From: UBA7672 sp034439955
Lineage (GTDB): Bacteria > Pseudomonadota > Alphaproteobacteria > Caulobacterales > Hyphomonadaceae
Assembly (NCBI GenBank): GCA_034439955.1
Contig: JAWXBJ010000149.1
Span: 1 to 34,998 of the forward strand
DNA length: 34,998 bases
Reading direction: 5' to 3'
In this document: in pieces, positions 23,803 through 31,727 of the stretch
How the letters are laid out: each line of letters begins with the position of its first letter
Numbering within the stretch: the stretch's first letter is position 1
Position numbers and translations under genes: made by a program
Notes under the pieces: generated by a model
The model's database searches: none
The model's input: the letters and a program-made list of their open reading frames with translations, nothing else
What the model was told of the DNA's origin: nothing

Positions 23803-25170
23803 CTATCTGAGCAGCGGGCTCCAGGCGGGGTCGGAGGCGTCGCCGGGGGTCGGCAGGCGCTTCAGATTGCGGCCTGTCAGGTCGATGCTCCAAAGGCGGG
23901 GCCCGGCGCCGGGGCCAGCCTCGCGGAAAAATGAGATGACGCGGCCATTTGGCGACCAGGTCGGGCCTTCGTCGAGATAGGATTCGGTCAGCAGGCGCTC
24001 GCCCTTTCCGTCGGGCTGGATGACGCCGATGAAGAACCGGCCGCTCTGCTGTTTGGTGAACGCCACCCAGTCGCCGCGCGGAGACCAGACCGGCGTCGTG
24101 TAATTGCCCTCGCCGAAGGAGATACGGCACGCTGTCTCCGTGCCGCCATTGGGGCAGGACATGGCGCCGCCGTCGGCGCGCATCACATAAAGCTGCGGGC
24201 TGCCGCCGCGATCCGAGGTAAAGACGATCGAGCGACCGTCCGGCGAATAGGACGGCGAGGTGTCAACCGAGGGCGACGTCGTCAGCCGCGTCTCGGCGCG
24301 GCGGGCCAGTTCGATCGCGTAGATGTCGGAATTGCCGTTCTTCTCGCGGCTCATCACCACCGACTTGCCGTCGGGAGAAAACCGCGCCGCGTAGTTGGTC
24401 GCGCGTTCGATCTCGCTCAGCACTTCCTGACGGCCGGTCTCGATGTCGTAGAGATAGACCCGCAGCCGGGTGATCGCCGGATTGCGGGCGTCGGCCACGA
24501 AGGCGCTGTAGATGATGGTCTGCGAGGAGGGCGAGAAACGCGGGGTCAGGACCGAGTTGACGCCCGACAGCAGATGCTCGGCGTTCGCCCCGTCCTGATC
24601 CATGATGGCGAGGCGGCGGCGGCGGTCGGTGACCGGTCCGCTCTCGGAGACGAAAACAATTCGGCTGTCGAAATAGCCCTGTTCGCCGGTCAGCTGCGCA
24701 TAGACGTCGTCGGCCACTTTGTGGGCGACGCGCCGCCAGTTGTCGGTCGTGGGGACGGTGTATTGCTGGGCGAACAGCTCCTTCGAGCCGAACACGTCAT
24801 AAAGCCGGAACTGGGTCACCATGTTGCCGGAGGCGTCGATCACGACATTGCCGACCACCAGGGCCTGGGCCTGGATCACGGTCCAGTCGGGGAAGCGGGG
24901 CGCGAGGGAAATGTCGAGATCGCGCTCGATAAAGGCGGTCTGGTCGATCATCCGGAAAATCGCCGAACCCGCGAGGTCGGCGCGGATGACGTCCGCCATC
25001 TGCGTCGCGACGGCCTTGGCCGGGGCGCTGGCGCCGTCGAAATCCGGCACCGCGATCGGCATGGGCTGGAAATTGACGCCCTCGACCGTCACCCGGAGTT
25101 GCGCGTGGGCGGGAACGCCTGCGCCGAAGGCCGTGACCAGAAGCACGATGAACAGGTGGACGTTACGCAT
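23803..25170 (-). CDS. tolB: Tol-Pal beta-propeller protein TolB
   Basis: This 455-residue periplasmic protein binds Pal and TolA. It has a signal peptide (about 1-23, ending AHA), an N-terminal alpha/beta domain (VPDFDGASAPAKAVATQMADVIRADLAGSAIFRMID), and a six-bladed propeller with repeated RFSPDG/SYSPDG/VWSPRG/TWSPNG motifs, including SDIYAIELA and SIVFTSDRGGSPQLYVM. The length is normal. It follows tolA after a 100-base gap carrying repeat B2, and is followed by repeat A2 and a dehydrogenase instead of pal. Confidence 0.96.
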   Translation of the reverse strand: MRNVHLFIVLLVTAFGAGVPAHAQLRVTVEGVNFQPMPIAVPDFDGASAPAKAVATQMADVIRADLAGSAIFRMIDQTAFIERDLDISLAPRFPDWTVIQAQALVVGNVVIDASGNMVTQFRLYDVFGSKELFAQQYTVPTTDNWRRVAHKVADDVYAQLTGEQGYFDSRIVFVSESGPVTDRRRRLAIMDQDGANAEHLLSGVNSVLTPRFSPSSQTIIYSAFVADARNPAITRLRVYLYDIETGRQEVLSEIERATNYAARFSPDGKSVVMSREKNGNSDIYAIELARRAETRLTTSPSVDTSPSYSPDGRSIVFTSDRGGSPQLYVMRADGGAMSCPNGGTETACRISFGEGNYTTPVWSPRGDWVAFTKQQSGRFFIGVIQPDGKGERLLTESYLDEGPTWSPNGRVISFFREAGPGAGPRLWSIDLTGRNLKRLPTPGDASDPAWSPLLR

Positions 25171-25208
25171 CGCTCAGTCCTCTCGATTGCCTATCCCGCT
25201 CGCGGGCC

Positions 25209-25244
25209 AGAGCCTGATGCGATCGACCTCTATCAGGTCGATCG
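25209..25244. repeat. Extragenic repeat family B, copy 2
   Basis: AGAGCCTGATGCGATCGACC continues into a perfect 9-bp stem, GATCGACCT-CTATC-AGGTCGATC (25221-25243). It lies between tolA and tolB, where it could lower tolB readthrough or stabilise the upstream mRNA. Confidence 0.7.
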
Positions 25245-25270
25245 TTGAATCAGTCCCTTCGCCCTTTAGT

Positions 25271-26062
25271 CTAGGGCGTGAACTCTATGTCGATCCACTG
25301 TGCCGGCGAGGTTTCGTAGTATTCCGGCGGTACGGTGAAGCGGGGCTTGTTGCACATGTCGAGCGCCCGCTGGGCGCGCTGCACGAATATCTGCATCGGT
25401 TGATCGCCGGAGGGCAGTCGCCCCGGTTCGCGAAGCTCGGGCGCGCCCATGAGGCGACCGTCCCGGTCGAAGCGGATGCGGATCACGGTGCGCAGGCGCT
25501 TGGCGTCCGGCATGTCGTCCTGATCGGCCCAGCATCCCCGGCTGAGCAGCTGCGAGCGGATGGCGTCCGCTACGGTCATCGTCATCCGCACATTGTCGCC
25601 CACGCCCTTGCGCGGGGCGGCGTCCTCGACGTTGCGCAGGTCGGCGGCCGTCTTCTGGGAGGCTGCGCGGACGGGCTTGTTGTCCTTGACGCTTTTCAGC
25701 GCGCTTTCGAGGAAATCGTCGAAGCTTTCCTCCTTGGGCGGGGCAGGTTTCGGCTCGGATTTCGGCGGCGCCGTCTCGGAATCCGGAGCCCTTTCCGTGG
25801 GGATGATTTCCGGGGCTTCCTCGGCCGGGGCGGCGGCAGGCGCGGGTTCGGGTTCCGCCATCTCCTCGGCGAACTCCTCGATTTCAGCTTCGGGCTGGAC
25901 GTCGATGACGGGCGCGACGTTGGTCGAGTCCGAAATTGTCAGCAATTCCACCGGCAGGATGACCATCGGCGTCGGCTCGGCGGCCAGCGTCGGAGCCACC
26001 ACGATTCCCGCCGCCGCGATCGCGATGTGCAACGCCACAGAGAAGTAAACGCCTGCCTGCAT
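25271..26062 (-). CDS. tolA: Tol-Pal energy-transducing protein TolA
   Basis: This 263-residue inner-membrane protein spans the periplasm and transmits proton-motive force from TolQR to Pal. The single N-terminal membrane helix (about 5-28) carries S8 and H12, matching the SxxxH contact motif for TolQR. The long middle is Pro/Glu/Ala-rich (EAEIEEFAEEMAEPEPAPAAAPAEEAPE), shorter than in E. coli. The C-terminal domain (about 165-263) has RSQLLSRGCWADQ, VIRIRFDRDGRL and FVQRAQRALDMCNK. It starts nine bases after the tolR stop. Confidence 0.92.
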   Translation of the reverse strand: MQAGVYFSVALHIAIAAAGIVVAPTLAAEPTPMVILPVELLTISDSTNVAPVIDVQPEAEIEEFAEEMAEPEPAPAAAPAEEAPEIIPTERAPDSETAPPKSEPKPAPPKEESFDDFLESALKSVKDNKPVRAASQKTAADLRNVEDAAPRKGVGDNVRMTMTVADAIRSQLLSRGCWADQDDMPDAKRLRTVIRIRFDRDGRLMGAPELREPGRLPSGDQPMQIFVQRAQRALDMCNKPRFTVPPEYYETSPAQWIDIEFTP

Positions 26063-26071
26063 GGCGAAGGA

Positions 26072-26533
26072 TCAGCCTCCCTTCATCATGCGCTGCGCGG
26101 TTTCGGGATCGACCACCATGCCGGCATTGCGGAAGCCCGCACCCTGCAGCAGCGACAGCACCGCGATCACCTTGCCATAGGCCACGGCCTCGTCGCCGCG
26201 CACATAGACGCGTTTCTCCAGATTCTCCTGCGCCACCGCCAGCAGCATGGGCGCGAGAGCCTCCATCTCGACTGGCTCATCCTGGGTGCCGACGAACACA
26301 CGGCCGTCGCGATCCACCGTCACCACGAGCGGCTGTTCGTCGCTGGAGGGAAGCTGCGCCGCGCGCGTCTTCGGCAGATCGACGGCGACGCCGGAGGCCA
26401 GCAAGGGCGCGGTGATCATGAAGACCACCAGCAGCACCAGCATCACATCCACGAACGGCGTCACGTTGATCTCGGCAATCGGGGCCCGGCGCTTGCGGCG
26501 TCCGCCCCCGGCATTTCTGAGGAGCATGACCAT
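26072..26533 (-). CDS. tolR: Tol-Pal inner-membrane protein TolR
   Basis: This 153-residue protein belongs to the ExbD/TolR family. A basic N-terminus (RKRRAP) is followed by the signature AEINVTPFVDVMLVLLVVFMI, whose Asp is the proton-pathway residue in the single membrane helix. The periplasmic part contains VYVRGDEAVAYGKVIAVLSLLQGAGF. The ATG at 26533 lies two bases after the tolQ stop; the frame is open further upstream, through tolQ, but without homology. It forms the proton channel with TolQ and energises TolA. Confidence 0.95.
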   Translation of the reverse strand: MVMLLRNAGGGRRKRRAPIAEINVTPFVDVMLVLLVVFMITAPLLASGVAVDLPKTRAAQLPSSDEQPLVVTVDRDGRVFVGTQDEPVEMEALAPMLLAVAQENLEKRVYVRGDEAVAYGKVIAVLSLLQGAGFRNAGMVVDPETAQRMMKGG

Positions 26534-26535
26534 GG

Positions 26536-27252
26536 CTAGTCGTCCCGGCGTTCGGTGAGGCGCCGCGACAGTCGCACGCCGAATTCCTGCGCGAACAGGT
26601 CGAGGCGGTCGGTGAACTTCGCGATGTCGCCGGAGAACTTGTTGTAGAAAATCAGCGCCGGGATGGCCGCGCCGAGCCCCATGGCGGTGGCGAAGAGCGC
26701 CTCGGCGATGCCGGGGGCGACGACCGCGAGGTTGGTCTCGCGTGCCGCCGCGATGTCGCGGAAGGCGTTCATGATCCCGATCACCGTGCCGAACAGGCCG
26801 ATGAACGGGGCCGAGGACGCGATGATCGCCAGCGTGCCAAGACCCGATTCCATCCGCTCGCTCTCGCGCGAGACCGCGACCTGCATCTGCGCCCGGGCGC
26901 GTTCGATCAGCGCGGCGGTCTGGGCCTCGGTGGCGGTCGCCAGCCGGCGGCTTTCGCGCCATTCCCGCGAGCCGGCGACAAAGACCCGCGCCATCGCGTC
27001 CGAACCCTTGTCGGAAGCCCGGTCGGACATCTCGTCGATCGGCTGGCCGGCCCAGAACGCCTTCTCGAACTTCCGGGCGCGCGACTTCGCGGCGCCGACG
27101 CCAAACCATTTGTCGATGGCGACCGCCCACGACCAGACGGACGCGATAAGTAGGGCGCCCATCACCATCTGGACGATAATGTCGGCCCGCAGGAACAGCG
27201 AGACGAGGGAGAAATCCTGATTGCCGATCTCAGGAAGCGCTGTGGGGTCCAT
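26536..27252 (-). CDS. tolQ: Tol-Pal proton channel subunit TolQ
   Basis: This 238-residue protein of the MotA/TolQ/ExbB family has three membrane helices: about 24-46 (ADIIVQMVMGALLIASVWSW), about 140-165 (ASSAPFIGLFGTVIGIMNAF) and about 180-205 (GIAEALFATAMGLGAAIPALIFYN). The Thr residues in GLFGTVIG and LFATAMG are the conserved pore residues. It begins the tolQRAB run. The 145-base gap to ybgC suggests a promoter there, although no consensus was clear. Confidence 0.96.
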   Translation of the reverse strand: MDPTALPEIGNQDFSLVSLFLRADIIVQMVMGALLIASVWSWAVAIDKWFGVGAAKSRARKFEKAFWAGQPIDEMSDRASDKGSDAMARVFVAGSREWRESRRLATATEAQTAALIERARAQMQVAVSRESERMESGLGTLAIIASSAPFIGLFGTVIGIMNAFRDIAAARETNLAVVAPGIAEALFATAMGLGAAIPALIFYNKFSGDIAKFTDRLDLFAQEFGVRLSRRLTERRDD

Positions 27253-27299
27253 TCATGACTCTCATGCAATGTTCAGCGGACCGGCTCCGCGCCGTTCCG

Positions 27300-27345
27300 T
27301 GTCGCCTCGGTAGATGCCCGCTTCTGGTTACGAAATTAGGCGACA
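27300..27345. repeat. Inverted repeat in the tolQ upstream region
   Basis: TGTCGCCT and AGGCGACA are separated by 30 bases, 48 to 93 bases upstream of the tolQ start. It could be a binding site for a dimeric regulator or a leader stem. The rest of the 27253-27397 gap shows nothing clear. Confidence 0.3.
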
Positions 27346-27397
27346 TGAAGGTCAATCCGGGCGATTCCACGTTGGTTGCAGCCCGCCGACCCAAGCG

Positions 27398-27853
27398 TCA
27401 GTCGGGTTCGCCGGGCGACTGCGACCTGTACAACGCCCAATGCGCGAGTTCGGCGGCGGACGGGCGGCGGACCCGGCCGTCGGCGAATAGCGGCACGGCG
27501 ATCACGACGGCCTCGCACAGCCGGCTCTGGTCTCGCTCGACGCGCTGATGGAATATCATGCGCGGCCCCTTCATGCCTCGAAACGCGGTGCGGATCAGCA
27601 GGGGCTGGTGAATACGGGCGGCGGCGAGATAGTCGATCTCGATGCGGACGACCGCGAACGCGCCCGGATCCTCGCCGTGACCCGGCGGCGGACCCATGGC
27701 GCGCAGGAATTCCGAACGGCCGCGCTCGAAATAGCGCAGGTAAGTTGCGTGGTAGACGACCCCGGTAAAGTCCGTGTCTTCGTAATAGACGCGAACGGCG
27801 AGGCGGTGCGTACCGTCTTCAATCCGGCCGATGGAAGGCAGATCCTGACTCAT
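27398..27853 (-). CDS. ybgC: Acyl-CoA thioesterase YbgC
   Basis: This 151-residue hot-dog-fold thioesterase has the 4HBT signature VRVYYEDTDFTGVVYHATYLRYFERGRSEFLR, in which the Asp of EDTDFTGVVYH is catalytic. FAVVRIEIDYLAAARIHQPL and FHQRVER follow. YbgC acts on acyl-CoA or acyl-ACP and is linked to phospholipid metabolism at the membrane near Tol-Pal. It is the usual first gene of the tol cluster and precedes tolQ by 145 bases. Confidence 0.93.
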   Translation of the reverse strand: MSQDLPSIGRIEDGTHRLAVRVYYEDTDFTGVVYHATYLRYFERGRSEFLRAMGPPPGHGEDPGAFAVVRIEIDYLAAARIHQPLLIRTAFRGMKGPRMIFHQRVERDQSRLCEAVVIAVPLFADGRVRRPSAAELAHWALYRSQSPGEPD

Positions 27854-27922
27854 CGGATCGGGATAGAGCCGCTCGCGAGGCCTGGAAAGCCAGAACCCGA
27901 CAGAAGCGTCAGGAACCGGGGG

Positions 27923-28063
27923 TCAGTTGACCTTGTCGACCACGTCTTCGGCCGCGTCGCCCACGTCCTCGGCGGCATCCTCAAGCGGGGATTCTTCCTC
28001 GCACGCCACAAGTGCGGTCGATCCCAGCAGCGCCAGCGCCAGCCACAGAACTTTGGTGTCCAT
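27923..28063 (-). CDS. Small acidic lipoprotein (entericidin-like in layout)
   Basis: This 46-residue protein begins MDTKVLWLALALLGSTALVAC. The LVAC lipobox at 18-21 predicts cleavage and acylation of Cys21. The mature 26 residues are acidic with a repeated pattern (EDAAEDV, then DAAEDVVDKV). A strong GGGAGGAC ribosome-binding site lies just before the ATG, supporting expression. Small size and export with a short repetitive mature part recall entericidins, but those are usually basic or neutral, so only the lipoprotein call is firm. A 14-bp palindrome lies 16 bases upstream. It precedes ybgC on the same strand. Confidence 0.72.
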   Translation of the reverse strand: MDTKVLWLALALLGSTALVACEEESPLEDAAEDVGDAAEDVVDKVN

Positions 28064-28078
28064 GATGTCCTCCCACTC

Positions 28079-28092
28079 GCGCTAAATAGCGC
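28079..28092. promoter_or_regulatory. Palindrome upstream of the small lipoprotein
   Basis: GCGCTAAATAGCGC is a perfect 6-bp inverted repeat with an AA centre. It lies in the 185-bp divergent region, close to where the lipoprotein gene's promoter or leader should be. It is a candidate operator. Confidence 0.4.
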
Positions 28093-28248
28093 ACCAGAGC
28101 CCCAACGCGAATGCTGGAGAATTGTTCCAAGGGTTCGGGACGGATTTTTCCCGCAGGTAGCGCTTCAGGTCAAACGGGGCTCGAAACCGTCCCGACAAGC
28201 TGCTTAGTTGCGGGCTGCCGACTGGGACGGGATGCCAAGGGGGAACAA

Positions 28249-29619
28249 ATGGTCCGGCGCGGAAGGCCGAGCGGGCGGTGGCGGTGGCTGACGCGGGCCT
28301 TCGAGCCGAGGGGGCTGTCGGGTTTCGCCCTGCTGGGCTTCTTTTTCCTCTCCGTGATGGCGACGGGGCTGGGGTTCGCCGATCTTCGCGCGGCCAACAC
28401 CGACGCGGAGCGGCTGAGCGGCCCGGAGCTGGCGCTGACCGGGGCCACTACGCTGTTTGTCGTGAGCGCCATGGTGGTCGCGCTGCATCACGTGGTCGCG
28501 GACCGGCGCTTGTGGGTCAAGGCTCTGTCTTTCGTCTTCTACATTTTCTTCGCCCTGTGGTCGGTGGGGTTTGGCTATGGCTTTTTCTGGAAGGAGCTGG
28601 CCGGACAGGAATTCACCGAGCGCCAGTTTGAATCGGTGGTGAGCCGCATTGCCGGGTCGATGGCGCGCGCCAGCCTGGCGCTGGAGACCGCAGAGACCGC
28701 GACGGTCGGCGCCGCCGGGCTGGCGGGCGAACGGGCCAGGACGGAGGCGAGCCAGGGCCGGACCTGCGCCAACCGGCCCGTCTCAACGCCAGGCGAAGGT
28801 CCGCTGATGCGCAGCCGGTTTTCGTTCGCCGACCGCGCCGCCAATCTGGGCCTCGAAGTGCGCCAGCGCTGGATCGCGCCGGTGGCGGACCAGCGCGCGC
28901 GGCTGGAGCAAAGGGTGACGGCGCTGGTCAAACGCACCGTCCCGGCGGCCGGTGCGACGATTGATGAGGCGGAGCTTGGCGTGCTGGAAAAGCTGGCGGG
29001 CGCCGCGCGGTTGCCGGCGTCGGAGAGACGGGCGCTGTTCGTCAGCGTCCACGAGGACGCCCGCGCTTTCGCCGAGGCGTCGAACGGTCTGCGGGCGCTG
29101 AACGCCACAGCTTTCGCCGATCGCCTGACGCAACTCGCCGCCGAGGTCGGCGCCGATCCCCGGCGTCCCGGCAGTCCCGATCCGGCGCGCGCCTCCGATC
29201 CGGGCTATTGCTGGGACGTCGTGCTCCACGAGAAGCTCCTGGCCGCCGCCGGGCAGGTGCGCGCGATCGAGGATGTCGAAACGCCGGAGTTCGAGTTCCT
29301 CGAAGGACCCAAGGCGACCCGCGCCGCCTTCTTTGGCCTTGTCGGCTGGATGGCCGGATGGTTCGGCGTCACACCGGACAAGGAAACGTCCTTCACCTTC
29401 GGCGAGAAGGAATTCCTGGCGCTGTTCGCGAGCCTCGCGGTCGATCTCGGCATCGTTTTTCTGACCATCATCCGTGACGCTCCCGCCCGGGCTGAAAGAC
29501 CCGCGAGGTCCGCGAAGGGACAGGGCGGATCGCCGACGCCTCCGAGGCTGGCCTCCATCCTGGGCGAGGCCCCGGCCAGGTCCCGCAAGCGAAAGCGGTC
29601 CGCGCGGCCGGAAGATTGA
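28249..29619 (+). CDS. Unknown multi-pass membrane protein
   Basis: This 456-residue protein has three hydrophobic segments near the N-terminus (about 24-44, 62-84, 92-115), a long charged helical region (about 120-350) with many Ala/Glu/Arg heptads, and two segments near the C-terminus (about 358-378 and 388-412), followed by a basic tail ending RSRKRKRSARPED. The shape (membrane bundle, large soluble helical domain, second bundle) resembles DUF4407-like proteins, but the family is not certain. The ATG at 28249 has an AAGGGGGAA site upstream. It converges with the MORN gene across repeat B3. Confidence 0.75.
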   Translation: MVRRGRPSGRWRWLTRAFEPRGLSGFALLGFFFLSVMATGLGFADLRAANTDAERLSGPELALTGATTLFVVSAMVVALHHVVADRRLWVKALSFVFYIFFALWSVGFGYGFFWKELAGQEFTERQFESVVSRIAGSMARASLALETAETATVGAAGLAGERARTEASQGRTCANRPVSTPGEGPLMRSRFSFADRAANLGLEVRQRWIAPVADQRARLEQRVTALVKRTVPAAGATIDEAELGVLEKLAGAARLPASERRALFVSVHEDARAFAEASNGLRALNATAFADRLTQLAAEVGADPRRPGSPDPARASDPGYCWDVVLHEKLLAAAGQVRAIEDVETPEFEFLEGPKATRAAFFGLVGWMAGWFGVTPDKETSFTFGEKEFLALFASLAVDLGIVFLTIIRDAPARAERPARSAKGQGGSPTPPRLASILGEAPARSRKRKRSARPED

Positions 29620-29667
29620 TCTCCCGAGACCAAGTCAAACTGCGTCCAATCCGGCGCTCAGCTTTTT

Positions 29668-29697
29668 GACCTGATCCAGGTCGATCGCATCAGGCTC
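29668..29697. repeat. Extragenic repeat family B, copy 3
   Basis: It contains GACCTGATCCAGGTCGATCG, followed by CATCAGGCTCC; GACCTG-ATC-CAGGTC is a perfect stem. The reverse complement matches the copy at 25209 over about 30 bases with two differences. It lies between convergent genes, and its TGA is the stop codon of the MORN-repeat gene. Confidence 0.7.
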
Positions 29698-30769
29698 CAG
29701 CCGAGGGCGCGGCAAGACGGGGGACGGCTTTTGTGTGGACGGTCGCGACGCCCGGCGCGGCGGCGGCCTCCCAGCTCCAGCCGGCGAGACGGCGGGGTGC
29801 GCGGGTTTCATCCGGCGCCACCTCGCCCTCGAAGCGGCGACCGTCGGGCGTCTCAAGCAGGCCGCAACCATGGGCCTCGTTGTCGCGCCACGCGCCGGTC
29901 CACACATGGCCCTCCTCGGACAGGCCGACGCCATGGCCGGCGCGCACACCGTCGCGGAACTCGCCGGCATAGCGGGCGGAGCTGCGGTCGCTGGCGTGGA
30001 AGACAAGGACGCCTTCGCCATGAGGTAGGCCGTTGCGCGTTTCACCGGAATACATCGCATGGGCCTTGGGCCAGACGAGCGCGTCGGGATGGGTCGCCGC
30101 CGCCGCCGCCGCCCGGGTCGAGGCGAGGCGCGCCAGAGCCGCCTGCTCGCGAGCCCGTTCGACGATTCGGCGGTGGTCGTCCGGCACGAAGGAGAGGGCG
30201 AATACGCTCGACGTCGCAAGGTCTTCGAGCCGGGCGATCTCGCGCCGCATGGCGAGAGCCTCCGCGCGCTCGGCGGCGAGGGCGGTCTCGACGTGTTTTC
30301 GCGCGCGCATCGCCTCGTCACGTTCGCGTTCGAGCCGGGCGCGCTCGCTTTCTGCGGCCGAAGCGTCGCGAAGGGCCACATCGAGCCTCGCCCTCAGCGT
30401 GTCGGGATCATCGCCGGCTTCGACGAGTGCGGCGAGGCCTGGACGACCGGTTTGAGCGCCCAGCTTCTCCGCCACGGCGGTCCAGCGCCGCGTTCGGGCG
30501 TCGATGTCGGCGGCTTCGAGGCGCAGACCTGCGACCCCGGACGCGAACAGGCCGGGACCGGCAAGGATGATCGTCGCGTCCCGGGTCAGGCCCGGCGAGG
30601 GCTTCGAGCCGGCGCCTGCCACAATGAGACGGGCGCGCGGCGAGGCCTCGGCGTCCTGGTCCACCAGCGCGTCGGCATGGTCGATCCTGAGATCGGCCAG
30701 CGCCGCCTCGAACCGGCGGCGAAAGGCGCCGTCGAGGGCCTCGTCCCAATGGATGAGAAGTCCGCGCAT
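29690..30769 (-). CDS. Coiled-coil protein with C-terminal MORN repeats
   Basis: This 359-residue protein starts with an unrecognised domain (about 1-110). A strong coiled coil follows, rich in Arg/Glu/Ala (about 125-215; ESERARLERERDEAMRARKHVETALAAERAEALAMRREIARLEDL). The C-terminal part has at least three MORN units, near 255-325: YSGETRNGLPHGEGVLVF, YAGEFRDGVRAGHGVGL and WTGAWRDNEAHGCGLLETPDGRRFEGEV. MORN repeats often bind phospholipids or act as scaffolds. No signal peptide or membrane helix was seen, so it is probably cytoplasmic. The stop codon comes from repeat B3. Function unknown. Confidence 0.78.
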   Translation of the reverse strand: MRGLLIHWDEALDGAFRRRFEAALADLRIDHADALVDQDAEASPRARLIVAGAGSKPSPGLTRDATIILAGPGLFASGVAGLRLEAADIDARTRRWTAVAEKLGAQTGRPGLAALVEAGDDPDTLRARLDVALRDASAAESERARLERERDEAMRARKHVETALAAERAEALAMRREIARLEDLATSSVFALSFVPDDHRRIVERAREQAALARLASTRAAAAAATHPDALVWPKAHAMYSGETRNGLPHGEGVLVFHASDRSSARYAGEFRDGVRAGHGVGLSEEGHVWTGAWRDNEAHGCGLLETPDGRRFEGEVAPDETRAPRRLAGWSWEAAAAPGVATVHTKAVPRLAAPSAGA

Positions 30770-30867
30770 GTGCGCCGCGCCCCAAGCCGCTCCCGCCTGA
30801 GGAGTTCTGGCATGTCGTGCGGCAGGTCGCCAGAGCGCCGCCCGCTTCAGGCAGGCAGGACGAACTG

Positions 30868-30964
30868 TTTCGGCGATCCTGGACTCGCCGAAATGCCCTA
30901 TATTCTTGTTTGGTCGCGTTTTCTGATCGCGAAGCGGTTGCCGGCTCGCCTGAAAGCGCTCCAG
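30868..30964. repeat. Extragenic repeat family A, copy 3
   Basis: A 9-bp stem, TTTCGGCGA-TCCTGGAC-TCGCCGAAA (30868-30893), is followed by the core TTCTTGTTTGGTCGCGTTTT at 30903 and the end GAAAGCGCTCCAG. The second stem is degenerate here. The element overlaps the 3' end of the glycosyltransferase gene and encodes its last residues. Confidence 0.8.
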
Positions 30965-31689
30965 CGCCATTCCAGCCAGAGGCGGACGATGGCCGGTCCG
31001 TCCATCAGGTAGCGGCGCCACAGACGCTTCGGCTCGGTGGCGAGACGATGCAGCCATTCGAGGCGCGCGGTCTGCATCCAGCGCGGCGCGCGGGCCGTCT
31101 CTCCGGTGAGAAAATCGAGGCTGGCGCCGCAGCAGATCGCGACGCCGACCGCTCCGCCGCGCGCCAGGGTTTCGTGCGCGATCATCTCCTGCTGGGGCGA
31201 GCCGACCGCGAGGAGAACGAAGTCGGCGGGGTGGTCTCGAATAAAGTCAACGCACCGGGTGCGGGCCTCCGCGTCGTCACGGAGCCCGGACGGGGCGTCG
31301 AACCAGAAGAGGTTGGCGAGATGGTAGCGCTTCCTGAGCGCCTCGACGGCGGCGGCCGATCCGCCGATCACGGTGACCGGGTCGCGCGGCCAGACATGAT
31401 CGCGGAACAGGGCCTCAACAAGATCGGCGCCGGGGGCGACCGGCAGGGCTCGCCCCGAGGCGCGCGCCAGAAGTTCGAGGATGCGACTGTCGCAAAGGGT
31501 CAGCCATGCGCCGGCGTAAAGCTCCCGAAGTCGGGGCTCACCGTCGATGCGGACGATGTGATCGACATTGGGGGTCGCGACATAGCTGAACGCTGCGCCT
31601 GAACCCGCCCGGGCGGCGATGGCGGCCGCGGCGTCTTTCAGCGGCAGGGCGTCGAAGTCGAGCCCGAGAAATGAGATGCGCAGGGTCAT
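30898..31689 (-). CDS. WecG/TagA/CpsF-family glycosyltransferase
   Basis: This 263-residue protein transfers a sugar (ManNAc-type in known members) from a UDP-sugar to a lipid-linked intermediate in surface polysaccharide synthesis. Family features are YVATPNVDHIVRI (about 36-48), an ADLVEALFRD segment, VIGGSAAAVEAL, VLLAVGSPQQEMIAHE and the C-terminal PRWMQTARLEWLHRLATEPKRLWRRYL. The last 16 or so residues (RAGNRFAIRKRDQTRI) are encoded by repeat A3, so the natural end has been extended or replaced. No other polysaccharide genes are adjacent, which leaves the pathway open. Confidence 0.88.
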   Translation of the reverse strand: MTLRISFLGLDFDALPLKDAAAAIAARAGSGAAFSYVATPNVDHIVRIDGEPRLRELYAGAWLTLCDSRILELLARASGRALPVAPGADLVEALFRDHVWPRDPVTVIGGSAAAVEALRKRYHLANLFWFDAPSGLRDDAEARTRCVDFIRDHPADFVLLAVGSPQQEMIAHETLARGGAVGVAICCGASLDFLTGETARAPRWMQTARLEWLHRLATEPKRLWRRYLMDGPAIVRLWLEWRWSAFRRAGNRFAIRKRDQTRI

Positions 31690-31727
31690 CGGCCTTGTCG
31701 ATCGGCCGGAGAGGCGAGGCTGCCAGC

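Noticed and set aside
24821..26539. 572-residue plus-strand frame opposite tolB, tolA and tolR
   Set aside because: It spans three certain genes on the other strand; the composition is that of a GC-rich shadow frame.
29668..31000. A CRISPR array or tRNA among the repeated elements
   Set aside because: The repeats are dispersed, of different families and without regular spacers, and no cloverleaf or CCA end could be drawn.
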